Shown: positions 19,781 through 27,705 of the stretch, piece by piece
Position numbering within the stretch: position 1 is the first letter of the stretch
Layout of the letters: each line of letters opens with the position of its first letter
From: Rhodospirillaceae bacterium
GTDB lineage: Bacteria > Pseudomonadota > Alphaproteobacteria > Rhodospirillales > UBA2165
Assembly: GCA_002725625.1 (NCBI GenBank)
Contig: PBQI01000001.1
Location: forward strand, 35,102-75,675
Reading direction: 5' to 3'
DNA: 40,574 bases
Position numbers and translations under genes: made by a program
Notes under the pieces: model-generated
What the model was told of the DNA's origin: nothing
The model's input: only the letters and a program-made list of their open reading frames with translations
The model's database searches: none

Positions 19781-21055
19781 ATGGAACAATTTGTAATTAA
19801 CGGTGGAGTACCATTGACTGGCACTTTGACACCATCTGGCAACAAAAACGCCGCACTTCCAATTCTGGCCGCCTGCCTACTCACTGAAGAGCCTGTTATT
19901 CTACATAACATCCCTCAAATCGGTGATGTATTAACTTTAAAGCAGCTGCTTGAACATCTTGGGGTAACAATCGATGAGAAAGACAAGCACACATGGATAG
20001 TACACGCTAAATCTATAGTAGGCCATGCGCCCGATCCCACGCTATGCCGCAATATACGAGCATCAATATTACTAGCTGGCCCTATGTTAGCTCGCCATGG
20101 ACAGTTAACATTACCTCCGCCCGGTGGTGATGTTATAGGACGGCGCCGTCTAGACACTCATATTCTTGCCTTAGAAGCATTAGGTTGCTCGATAGAAGGA
20201 ACCAACCCATTCAAATTAATAGCAAGAAATCTCGTTGGAGCTGATATATTACTAGATGAAGCAAGCGTCACGGCCACAGAAAATGCTGTGATGGCCTCAG
20301 TACTTGCAAAAGGAACTACTGTACTTCGCAACGCAGCATCCGAACCACATGTTCAAGAGCTCTGTATGTTTCTCAACAATATCGGAGCTAGTATTACAGG
20401 CATTGGATCAAACATGCTTACTATACACGGCGTTAGCGCACTGGGTAGCGGCGAGCATACAATTGGTCCCGACTACCTCGAAGTAGTGAGCTTCATTGGC
20501 GCCGCGGCAGCTACTGGCGGCAAAATACGCATCAAGAATAGTGGTGCCAATCACCTAAAAATGGCGGAGCTCGTTTTTGCCAGGCTCGGTATAGAATGGC
20601 AAATAGAGTCAGGAGATATAATAGTATCGAGCGATCAAACCCTTAAGATAATACCTGACCTCAATGATGTCATACCTAAAGTAGATGACGCGCCATGGCC
20701 TGGTTTCCCTGCCGATATGATGAGTATAGCCATAGTGGTTGCCACACAATGCGAAGGCACTGTTCTATTTCATGAAAAACTATTCGAAAGCAGATTGCAT
20801 TTTGTCGACAAGCTAAATGGTATGGGAGCACAAATTATAATGTGCGACCCTCATAGATGCATTGTGCAAGGCCCTACGATACTTCAATCTCAAACACTTG
20901 AAAGTCCGGACATCCGCGCCGGTATGGCACTATTAATAGCAGCGCTCTGCGCAAAAGGCACATCCATCATCCGAAACATCAATCAGATCGAACGTGGCTA
21001 TGAAGGCATAGACGCCAAATTAAGATCACTTGGCGCCGATATCCATCGCCTGTAA
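19781..21055 (+). CDS. murA: UDP-GlcNAc 1-carboxyvinyltransferase MurA (Asp117 type)
   Basis: A 424-residue enzyme that adds enolpyruvate from PEP to UDP-GlcNAc, the first committed step of peptidoglycan synthesis, in the cytoplasm. The catalytic Lys22 is in SGNKNAALP, the RASI substrate loop is near residue 93, and the active-site loop reads [12 protein letters not shown]. Residue 117 is therefore Asp instead of the usual Cys. The same change occurs in mycobacterial and chlamydial MurA and makes them insensitive to fosfomycin. The length is normal. It is a single gene between divergent and convergent neighbours. Its presence argues that the organism makes peptidoglycan, unlike Dehalococcoides. 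Confidence 0.95.
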   Translation: MEQFVINGGVPLTGTLTPSGNKNAALPILAACLLTEEPVILHNIPQIGDVLTLKQLLEHLGVTIDEKDKHTWIVHAKSIVGHAPDPTLCRNIRASILLAGPMLARHGQLTLPPPGGDVIGRRRLDTHILALEALGCSIEGTNPFKLIARNLVGADILLDEASVTATENAVMASVLAKGTTVLRNAASEPHVQELCMFLNNIGASITGIGSNMLTIHGVSALGSGEHTIGPDYLEVVSFIGAAAATGGKIRIKNSGANHLKMAELVFARLGIEWQIESGDIIVSSDQTLKIIPDLNDVIPKVDDAPWPGFPADMMSIAIVVATQCEGTVLFHEKLFESRLHFVDKLNGMGAQIIMCDPHRCIVQGPTILQSQTLESPDIRAGMALLIAALCAKGTSIIRNINQIERGYEGIDAKLRSLGADIHRL

Positions 21056-21114
21056 TCTCCTTCTGTCTAGTCTTGTTTTTCCAACCAATCCCTAAAACAC
21101 AATCTCTTTTCGGG

Positions 21115-21966
21115 TTAGCCAGAACTCCATGCTATACCAACCCCGCCTGGCCCTACGTGTGCTCCAACCACAGGACTCAATTCAGTCATCAATGTCTCTA
21201 CTGCATTAACGGCAGCGCTGCACTCTTCAAGCACAAAAGCCGCATCATCTGGCGAAGATGCATGCAAGCCAGCAAGTCTCACACCACTCTTTCCGCTCAC
21301 AGCTTCTGTAACACTATCAATCAAATACTTCAGAGCTTTGCGTCGTGTGCGAACTTTACCCGCATCCTGCACAATACCATCTCCTACCGTTAGTATAGGC
21401 TTGATATTCAGGGCTCCACCCAACAATTTTCTAGCACCACCTATTCTGCCACCACGGTGCAAGTATTCTAAGCTATCTAGAGTAACCAAAACGCCTACAT
21501 TTTCATTGGCCGCTCGTGCTGCCTCTACACAGGCCGTTAGACTGCCTCCTGCCTTGGCCTCTCTAGCACCCGCCAAAGCCACATACCCGGCCGCCATCGA
21601 CATGGTTCGTGTATCGATAATTTCAATATTCATGTCAGGCATCATACTTTTTGCTTGTACTGCGGAATTCAGTGTTCCAGACAATTCCCCTGACAAAGTA
21701 ACAACTAAGATATCGCTTGCTTCGTTACCGACTCTCCTGTACATCTCTTCAAATTCAGCGACACTTGGTTGAGTTGTGCTTGGAAACACAGGGTCATTCC
21801 TTAATCTATCGTAAAACTCAGAGGCACTCATATCAACACCGTCAAGAAAAGTCTCGTTACCCCAGACCAGGGTAAGTGGTATCACATGCATACCATATTC
21901 TCTGATCACGCCTTCTGGAATCGTCGAAGTGCTATCTACTATCACAGCTACATTATTATTACACAT
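21115..21966 (-). CDS. DegV family fatty-acid-binding protein
   Basis: A 283-residue protein with the DegV two-domain fold. The N-terminal motif VAVIVDSTSTIPEG leads, then TTQPSVAEFEEMY, then VVTLSGELSGTLNSA; the C-terminal part has GHVGPGGVG-like AHVGPGGVGIAW. DegV/FakB proteins bind a fatty acid and present it to the FakA kinase. No fakA is near, so the partner is elsewhere. The start at 21966 is fixed by a strong GGAGG ribosome-binding site 6 bases upstream (plus-strand CCTCC at 21973-21977). Confidence 0.92.
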   Translation of the reverse strand: MCNNNVAVIVDSTSTIPEGVIREYGMHVIPLTLVWGNETFLDGVDMSASEFYDRLRNDPVFPSTTQPSVAEFEEMYRRVGNEASDILVVTLSGELSGTLNSAVQAKSMMPDMNIEIIDTRTMSMAAGYVALAGAREAKAGGSLTACVEAARAANENVGVLVTLDSLEYLHRGGRIGGARKLLGGALNIKPILTVGDGIVQDAGKVRTRRKALKYLIDSVTEAVSGKSGVRLAGLHASSPDDAAFVLEECSAAVNAVETLMTELSPVVGAHVGPGGVGIAWSSG

Positions 21967-22138
21967 CGTAAACCTCCAATGTTTACAATCGAACTTATCT
22001 TATACGCCGTTTACTCCATCCTGTGGATACTCAATCATTTGATTGATTTTACCATTATTTCACCCTATTTCTAATAGTCGCTTTATTTTATGTACAAGCT
22101 ACCCAGTATTTTTATTAAAATAACCTCATAAATTATAC

Positions 22139-22168
22139 GACACAAGCATTGAATGATATACTTGTGTC
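22139..22168. repeat. 8-base inverted repeat upstream of msrA
   Basis: GACACAAG (22139-22146) and CTTGTGTC (22161-22168) are perfect inverted copies with a 14-base spacer, one and a half helical turns apart arm to arm. It lies about 40 bases upstream of the msrA start. A dimeric regulator site is the simplest reading, and a small RNA hairpin is the alternative. Confidence 0.45.
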
Positions 22169-22197
22169 TAGAAACGCTTTAACGCCTGTACACGAAA

Positions 22198-22203
22198 TAT
22201 ACA
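22198..22203 (+). promoter_or_regulatory. TATACA box 6 bases before msrA
   Basis: TATACA is followed by exactly 6 bases and the msrA ATG at 22210. No Shine-Dalgarno is present. The same box and spacing occur before murA and sufS, which suggests a leaderless start. Confidence 0.35.
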
Positions 22204-22209
22204 CCATCA

Positions 22210-22770
22210 ATGAATACTGAAACTCGACCCATCTCCAACCATCTTGCTACATTGGCTGGTGGCTGTTTTTGGTGTCTTGAACCCATATTCTCCAATCTTA
22301 TTGGCGTACTAAAAGTAACTTCGGGCTACGCTGGCGGATCTACAAAAAGCCCAACCTATCAGGAGATCTGTACAGGAGCCACAGGACATGCGGAATGCAT
22401 CCAGATAAAATATGTACCCCAGGAAATCCCATACGATACGTTACTCGACGTGTTTTTTGCTTACCACGATCCAACAACACCCAATCAACAAGGCAATGAT
22501 ATTGGCACTCAATATCGATCCGCTATCTTTGCCCATAGCGACATTCAATTCACTACCGCAGCAAATACGATCGAGCTTCTAACTAACAACCAAATTTTCA
22601 ACAATCCCATAGTCACCGAATTAACAATTCTGAAAAAGTTCTATAAAGCTGAGGACTATCATCAAGAATATTTTCTCCGAAACCCCGATAATCCCTACTG
22701 CAACGCAATGATTACACCAAAGTTGCATAAGCTTCGACTAAAGCACTCTCATCTGCTTAAGAGTACATAA
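22210..22770 (+). CDS. msrA: peptide methionine (S)-sulfoxide reductase MsrA
   Basis: A 186-residue cytoplasmic repair enzyme that reduces methionine-S-sulfoxide in proteins. The catalytic motif GGCFWC has C19 as the nucleophile. The family blocks GYAGG, PTYQEICTGATGHAE, FFAYHDPTTPNQQGNDIGTQYRS and the AEDYHQEY segment follow in order. No MsrB is fused or adjacent. C183-type resolving cysteines near the C-terminus are not obvious, as the tail LKHSHLLKST lacks Cys, so regeneration probably uses C22 or an external thiol. Confidence 0.95.
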   Translation: MNTETRPISNHLATLAGGCFWCLEPIFSNLIGVLKVTSGYAGGSTKSPTYQEICTGATGHAECIQIKYVPQEIPYDTLLDVFFAYHDPTTPNQQGNDIGTQYRSAIFAHSDIQFTTAANTIELLTNNQIFNNPIVTELTILKKFYKAEDYHQEYFLRNPDNPYCNAMITPKLHKLRLKHSHLLKST

Positions 22771-22793
22771 AATCACACGCCATAACAGTACAG

Positions 22794-23585
22794 CTAAGAT
22801 TCAATGCAGTCTTGTATTATTCGCCCTTTCATGTATTTAACAGCCCCACCTGATATCAAAACTCTACCACCTACGATTTTACATCCTACATCTCCACCTC
22901 TGGACGACACCTGTCTAGCACTCATACAAGTTTTACCCAAAATTTTCCCCCAATAAGGAGCCAGTTGGGTATAAGCCGAACCGGTCACGGGATCTTCATT
23001 CACGCCTAGTTTTGGACCAAAAAATCGCGCCACAAAGTCGTATCCACTAGATTCTGCAGTAGCAATAACCCCTCGTAAAGGGACTTTATGTAGTTTATCA
23101 AATAACGGCTCCATACATCTCACCTCGCTTTCATGTCTGAGGACTACTATATAATCTTCACTCTTTAAAATCTCTACCGGACTTACACCAAGTCCTTCAA
23201 GTAACTCGCTAGGCGCATCGCATTTTAATGGTGGCTGCGCAGGGAAATCTAACACAATCTCACTTCCGTCTCTTTTGACATACAATTCTCCAGATAACGA
23301 TTCAAATCGGATAGTCTCTTTCCTATATCCCAACTCATTAAACAACACGTATGCTGCCGCCAATGTTGCGTGTCCACACAAACGTACTTCACCAACTGGC
23401 GTAAACCATCGAATATGATATTTGCCTTTTGATTCAACAAAAAATGCCGTCTCTGACAGGTTGTTCTCGGAAGCCAATGCCTGCATCATATCGTCGGATA
23501 GCCATTTACTAAGCGGTATGACAGCAGCAGGATTACCTTCAAACAGATTATGAGCAAACGCGTCAATATAATATACAGTCAACAT
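22794..23585 (-). CDS. PhzF family isomerase-like protein
   Basis: A 263-residue protein with the diaminopimelate-epimerase-like double fold of the PhzF/YddE family. Signatures are the N-terminal YYIDAFAHNLFEGNPAAV, the catalytic Glu in NNLSETAFF (near residue 45), GEVRLCGHATLAAAYVLF and NEDPVTGSAY. PhzF isomerises trans-2,3-dihydro-3-hydroxyanthranilate in phenazine synthesis, but most homologues, as here, lie outside phenazine clusters and have unknown substrates. It is convergent with msrA, with 23 bases between them. Its start is 9 bases after a weak GAATAT box. Confidence 0.88.
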   Translation of the reverse strand: MLTVYYIDAFAHNLFEGNPAAVIPLSKWLSDDMMQALASENNLSETAFFVESKGKYHIRWFTPVGEVRLCGHATLAAAYVLFNELGYRKETIRFESLSGELYVKRDGSEIVLDFPAQPPLKCDAPSELLEGLGVSPVEILKSEDYIVVLRHESEVRCMEPLFDKLHKVPLRGVIATAESSGYDFVARFFGPKLGVNEDPVTGSAYTQLAPYWGKILGKTCMSARQVSSRGGDVGCKIVGGRVLISGGAVKYMKGRIIQDCIES

Positions 23586-23673
23586 ATAGGTTGGATATTC
23601 TCACTAAACATCATTGTTGCCAATTACTTACAAATTCGATGTTAATCGTAATTCTGATAATTCAAATATATTA

Positions 23674-23713
23674 ATAACATGCTAATACAACAGCGTTATA
23701 ATTTTACCGGTAA
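23674..23713 (+). promoter_or_regulatory. promoter plus palindromic operator of the ABC permease operon
   Basis: ATAACA (23674-23679, 4 of 6), a 17-base spacer and a perfect TATAAT (23697-23702) form a promoter. The perfect 10-base palindrome TTACCGGTAA (23704-23713) covers the predicted transcription start near 23709. A repressor bound there would block initiation. The leader to the permease ATG at 23790 is about 80 bases. Confidence 0.55.
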
Positions 23714-23789
23714 TTATATTTATTGTAAAACATATTAGCAATCTTACACCAACCAGGTCCATATCTTAACCGCACTCGAGATACCGCCA

Positions 23790-24938
23790 ATGGCGATTTA
23801 CCTGAGCTTCAAAGAAATATGGAGGAACAGAACAAAATATTTTTTGTTTAGTTTAGTTATTGCCCTAATCTCAGTGTTGGTGTTATTCACGGCAGGACTA
23901 GGTGAAGGTCTGGCAACGAACAACAAGGAGTATCTCGAAAAACTAGATGCAGATCTATTAGTTTTCCAAACAAATGCAAATTATTCAACAATTGAAAGTA
24001 GACTTGACTACAAAAAGTATAAGCGTACACGCCGCATCGAGGGAATAGCCGATGCTGGGCCAATAGCTTTCAGTAATGTAAAAGTAGTCGTAAACCCAAG
24101 CGAAGAGCCAGTCGATGTTTCCTTTATCGGAGTAGAACCTGCACGACCCGGTGCTCCTAAAGCATTGCTCGGCCACGATCTCAAGTCATATCCTTCAAAA
24201 ATTGCTCTAATAGACCAAAACACAGCCGATCTGATAGATGCAAAAGTTGGCGATAAAATAACAATCAAATCCACTCAAGGTACTGAAGATAAGCTTTTTG
24301 AGCTTACAGTAACCGGAATTGCTGACGGCCAACGCTACTTTTTCCGACCTTCAATATTTGTCTCTCTCAGCACGTGGGACAAACTTAGACCTAAATCCGA
24401 CCCGGACAATTATACAACTCAACCTGTACTCAACATAATAGCAGTGAAAGCTGAAGATATCGTTAGCACTTCCTATCTTGAAAACGCAATTCCAACCATA
24501 ATTGATGACGTGGAATTAACAGATATAAAAACCGCTTACGAATCTGCTCCCGGATATTCAGAACAGCAGGGCACTCTAAATACAATCAAAGGATTCACAT
24601 TCCTGATAGGAACTTTAGTAATTGGAGGCTTTTTTCAAATTCAAATATTACAGAAATTACCGCAAATAGGTATGTTAAAAGCAATCGGAGCCCCAAATCG
24701 TCTTGTCTCTGCAGCCGTGATATCCCAAATTATTATAGTAAGTCTAATTGGAGTCATTATAGGTACATTAGCTACCTTTGCGCTTGCAGTTACTCTACCT
24801 TCCAACGTCCCTGTGTATTTTACTGCCTCTTCTGTAACAGCAACTATCATCACTTTGCTACTTATAGGTCCAATCGGTGGAATGCTCTCGATTAGAATGG
24901 CCCATAAAATAGAGCCTCTCACAGCACTTGACATGTAA
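23790..24938 (+). CDS. FtsX/MacB-type ABC transporter permease
   Basis: A 382-residue permease. Helix 1 (about 16-36) is followed by a large extracytoplasmic domain (about 40-265), then three C-terminal helices (about 268-290, 308-338, 345-370), the classic FtsX/MacB_PCD layout. The coupling segment LPQIGMLKAIGAPNRLV lies between helices 2 and 3. The family works by mechanotransmission: lipoprotein release, peptide or antibiotic export, or cell-wall enzyme control. The DevC-like size fits cyanobacterial-type exporters. The ATPase gene starts 7 bases after its stop. A strong promoter and palindrome lie upstream, so expression may be switched by a repressor. Confidence 0.85.
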   Translation: MAIYLSFKEIWRNRTKYFLFSLVIALISVLVLFTAGLGEGLATNNKEYLEKLDADLLVFQTNANYSTIESRLDYKKYKRTRRIEGIADAGPIAFSNVKVVVNPSEEPVDVSFIGVEPARPGAPKALLGHDLKSYPSKIALIDQNTADLIDAKVGDKITIKSTQGTEDKLFELTVTGIADGQRYFFRPSIFVSLSTWDKLRPKSDPDNYTTQPVLNIIAVKAEDIVSTSYLENAIPTIIDDVELTDIKTAYESAPGYSEQQGTLNTIKGFTFLIGTLVIGGFFQIQILQKLPQIGMLKAIGAPNRLVSAAVISQIIIVSLIGVIIGTLATFALAVTLPSNVPVYFTASSVTATIITLLLIGPIGGMLSIRMAHKIEPLTALDM

Positions 24939-24945
24939 TCTCACT

Positions 24946-25701
24946 ATGGACACTTACATACTCAACACCATAGACTTAAGTAAGACATACAAATCAAATG
25001 AGTTAGTCGTTAAGGCTGTCAACAAGGTCTCCCTCCAAATCAAGCCAGGAGAATTTATAGCTTTGGTTGGCCCTAGCGGATCTGGTAAAACGACGATGTT
25101 AGCAATGCTAGCTACACTTCTCGAATCTACCGAAGGCCACATCTATATTGATGGCGAACCATTTGACAACATGAACGACAAACAGCGAGCAAAGTTCCGT
25201 AGAGAAAAGATAGGATTTACGTTCCAGGACAACAATCTCGTTCCCTATTTAACCGCTGTTGAAAATGTCGAGTTAATGCTCCGATTAAACGGAATATATA
25301 ATCCAGTCGACGCAACCAGAGTAAAAAACCTTCTACTCCGACTAGGATTAGACGAACAACTGAATTCACTACCATCACAAATGTCAAAGGGAGAACAACA
25401 GCGCGTTGCAATAGCTCGCTCACTTATTCATGACCCACGAGTAGTACTAGCAGATGAACCTACTGCAAGTCTTGACACCCAAAGAGCCAAACAGGTTGTT
25501 CAAATTCTTTCCGATCTGATCCACGAGGAACAACGGGCCGGAATTATGGTCACTCACGACTTAAGAATGTGCAAATATGTCGACAGAGTAATACAAATGG
25601 TAGACGGCACTATAAACCGCATAATTGCTGACCCAGCTGATATCGATATCCTAGCAGGAACTAGCGAATTCGACAAACTTAGTACACCATCATTACTTTA
25701 A
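24946..25701 (+). CDS. LolD/MacB-type ABC transporter ATPase
   Basis: A 251-residue ATPase that drives the preceding permease. Walker A is GPSGSGKTT (residues 42-50), the Q-loop is FTFQDNNLVPYLTAVENVELM, the ABC signature is MSKGEQQRVAIARSL, Walker B is VVLADEPTASLD and the switch His is in MVTHDLR. The signature begins SKGEQ instead of LSGGQ, as seen in DevA-like members. I start at the ATG at 24946; a TTG at 24928 overlapping the permease would add six residues that do not match the family. A 50-residue tail follows the nucleotide-binding fold. Confidence 0.92.
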   Translation: MDTYILNTIDLSKTYKSNELVVKAVNKVSLQIKPGEFIALVGPSGSGKTTMLAMLATLLESTEGHIYIDGEPFDNMNDKQRAKFRREKIGFTFQDNNLVPYLTAVENVELMLRLNGIYNPVDATRVKNLLLRLGLDEQLNSLPSQMSKGEQQRVAIARSLIHDPRVVLADEPTASLDTQRAKQVVQILSDLIHEEQRAGIMVTHDLRMCKYVDRVIQMVDGTINRIIADPADIDILAGTSEFDKLSTPSLL

Positions 25702-25742
25702 CGCCCATATATAAGCCAAAATAGTTATACGAGATTATACAA

Positions 25743-26534
25743 ATGATCGGAACAGATATCTGGATAAGTACACTAGCACCACTATTAGCCTGCACTGTAG
25801 CACTCTGGGCAGTAAGTCTGCTGCTCAAGAATGCATCAATCATCGATATATTCTGGGGACTAGGATTTGTTGTATCTTTCTGGCTCACATATATACAAAC
25901 ATCCCGAAACAATAACATTACAACGATTCTGCTCGGTGTCCTAGTAACAGTATGGGGATTGCGTTTAGCAATACATATATTGTTACGAAGTATTGGCAAA
26001 GGTGAGGACAAACGATATGTACAATTTCGCGCAAATAGTGCCCCACATTGGTGGTGGTCTAGCCTATTTAAGGTTTTTCTACTACAAGGATTGCTTATCT
26101 GGTTGATATCTGCACCAATTTCAATTATGCAAGTATCTCCTACTCCAATGAGTCTGATAACTACAATTGGCTTATTAGTATGGATCATAGGATTCGTATT
26201 CGAAGCTGGATCCGATTGGCAACTCATGCGTTTCAAATCAGATCCAACCAACAATGATAAGCTGCTTACAACTGGTTTCTGGGAAATAACTAGGCACCCA
26301 AATTATTTTGGAGATGCAACGCAGTGGTGGGCCTTTTGGCTTATCTCAGTAACACAGGCCACATGGTGGACGATCTTTTCACCTATACTAATCACAATAT
26401 TACTGCTAAACGTATCCGGCGTCCCCATCACTGAGAAGTCTATGCGCAGAGACAAACCTGATTACAAGTATTATATAGATAACGTGCCATCTTTTGTGCC
26501 AAACTTTCTCAATATTTTCAGGAGTGATAAATGA
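25743..26534 (+). CDS. DUF1295 membrane protein (steroid 5-alpha-reductase-like)
   Basis: A 263-residue protein with about six to seven helices. Its C-terminal part carries the DUF1295/ICMT-like signature: TGFWEITRHPNYFGDATQWW, then FWLIS and a C-terminal charged motif near MRRDKPDYKYYIDNVPSFVPN. The family is related to 3-oxo-5-alpha-steroid 4-dehydrogenases and isoprenylcysteine methyltransferases, which bind NADPH or SAM in the membrane; bacterial members are uncharacterised. It overlaps the next gene by ATGA, so it works or is at least made together with the SRPBCC protein. A lipid-like substrate is likely but unproven. Confidence 0.82.
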   Translation: MIGTDIWISTLAPLLACTVALWAVSLLLKNASIIDIFWGLGFVVSFWLTYIQTSRNNNITTILLGVLVTVWGLRLAIHILLRSIGKGEDKRYVQFRANSAPHWWWSSLFKVFLLQGLLIWLISAPISIMQVSPTPMSLITTIGLLVWIIGFVFEAGSDWQLMRFKSDPTNNDKLLTTGFWEITRHPNYFGDATQWWAFWLISVTQATWWTIFSPILITILLLNVSGVPITEKSMRRDKPDYKYYIDNVPSFVPNFLNIFRSDK

Positions 26535-26992
26535 TTCATAGATTGGTAACCACCCAAGTAATACCGCAACACCTGGATGTAGTTTGGGACTTTTTCTCCA
26601 CCCCAATAAATCTCAATACCCTTACGCCACCTGACATGAACTTTGAATTTATAGATGGAGCAGACCAACCAATGTTTTTAGGTCAGCTCATCCAATATCG
26701 CATTCAAATTCTTCCTATAGTCAAAGCCACTTGGCTAGCGGAAATAACACATTTGGAATATCTTTCACACTTTGTGGACGAACAAAGACTCGGGCCTTAT
26801 CAATTCTGGTACCACGAACATAGATTCACCGAAGTCCCAGAAGGAACACTTGCAACTGACACAGTGACCTATTCCATCCCATTTGGTCCTCTAGGTGGTG
26901 ATATAATTCATGCACTTGCCATCAGACCAAAACTACAGTCAATTTTTTCATACAGACAATTAAGGATAAATCAACTTTTCAACGTAGGGTAA
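26531..26992 (+). CDS. SRPBCC (START/Bet v1-like) ligand-binding protein
   Basis: A 153-residue soluble protein with the pattern of the cyclase/dehydrase-like SRPBCC group: HRLVTTQVIPQHLDVVWDFFSTPINLNTLTPPDM at the start, FGPYQFWYHEHRFTEVPEGT-like strand pairs in the middle and a long C-terminal helix with FSYRQLRINQLF. The fold makes a hydrophobic cavity for lipids or polyketides, without a catalytic signature that I can see. It is coupled to the DUF1295 gene by a 4-base overlap. Confidence 0.8.
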   Translation: MIHRLVTTQVIPQHLDVVWDFFSTPINLNTLTPPDMNFEFIDGADQPMFLGQLIQYRIQILPIVKATWLAEITHLEYLSHFVDEQRLGPYQFWYHEHRFTEVPEGTLATDTVTYSIPFGPLGGDIIHALAIRPKLQSIFSYRQLRINQLFNVG

Positions 26993-26999
26993 CTTCCTG

Positions 27000-27689
27000 A
27001 TGAAACCTGTATATCACTCATCAATAAATCAATATGTATTATTTCTTACAATAGTCGTACTTCTACTAACTCCAATTAGACCAGCGTATGCACATCAACC
27101 ATTCTTCGAGAATCCAGACTCCACACAGACCAACCCACTTTCTATCGCAGATCCCACTATATCAACAGCACTATACGCAACCATCGACTCCTTGACTGAC
27201 ATCGATTATTACATTTTTGATGCTATTCAAGGATCAGATATTCTTGTTGGCATTACAATACCTCAAATAGAGGGTCAGCTGAACTTTGCTCCTACGGTAG
27301 CAGTCATCGGACCCGGCTTACCAGCCAACATTATTCCCGCGGTAATTACAACTGATTCAGAGCGGCCAAATGGATCCCTCATACTAACACCAGCGGAGCC
27401 AGAACCTTTCTTTGAGCCATTCTCACGCACCAGCTACTGGCGCCGACAACGCGAATATGTCACATTACCTAAAAGCTCACAATATACTATTGCAGTATGG
27501 TCGGAGTCTGATATACGCACCGGGAAATATGTTCTTGTCGTTGGAGATCGCGAAATACCAGGCGGTGACCCAGATTTCTCAGCTAAGCTCAAAGCATACT
27601 TGACGCCTATCCAAGATCAACCTAACGCAAAAAATTTACCAGTGTGGGAGAGACTAGTGTTCTGGCTAAGAAAAATACTCAGCAACTAA
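27000..27689 (+). CDS. secreted protein with PPC-like domain
   Basis: A 229-residue protein with an N-terminal signal sequence: a hydrophobic stretch at residues 13-30 and a probable cleavage after A-Y-A at 31. The mature part looks beta-rich. The segment TDIDYYIFDAIQGSDILVGI and the later KYVLVVGDREIPGG resemble the two ends of bacterial pre-peptidase C-terminal (PPC) domains. No catalytic motif is visible. It follows the SRPBCC gene by 7 bases. The function is not known; a role as an extracytoplasmic accessory of the ABC or DUF1295 operon is only a guess. Confidence 0.6.
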   Translation: MKPVYHSSINQYVLFLTIVVLLLTPIRPAYAHQPFFENPDSTQTNPLSIADPTISTALYATIDSLTDIDYYIFDAIQGSDILVGITIPQIEGQLNFAPTVAVIGPGLPANIIPAVITTDSERPNGSLILTPAEPEPFFEPFSRTSYWRRQREYVTLPKSSQYTIAVWSESDIRTGKYVLVVGDREIPGGDPDFSAKLKAYLTPIQDQPNAKNLPVWERLVFWLRKILSN

Positions 27690-27705
27690 CGCGCAGCCAT
27701 ACATA

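Larger units (their letters stand above)
21967..22209. other. divergent intergenic region, degV-msrA
   Basis: 243 bases without a convincing gene. It contains the degV ribosome-binding site at its left end, an 8-base inverted repeat (22139-22168) and a TATACA box just before msrA. A 31-codon hydrophobic reading frame (21979-22074) is the only coding signal and has no support. Confidence 0.4.

Noticed and set aside
21979-22074. 31-codon hydrophobic frame before msrA
   Set aside because: It could be a small membrane peptide, but the CCTCC before it is the degV ribosome-binding site read on the other strand. It has no Shine-Dalgarno or promoter of its own.
25679-26254. 191-codon minus-strand frame opposite the DUF1295 gene
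   Set aside because: The plus strand encodes a recognisable membrane family; the minus frame has no motif or start signal.
27000-27689. Lipoprotein assignment for the secreted protein
   Set aside because: No lipobox cysteine follows the hydrophobic stretch; the A-Y-A site fits ordinary signal peptidase.
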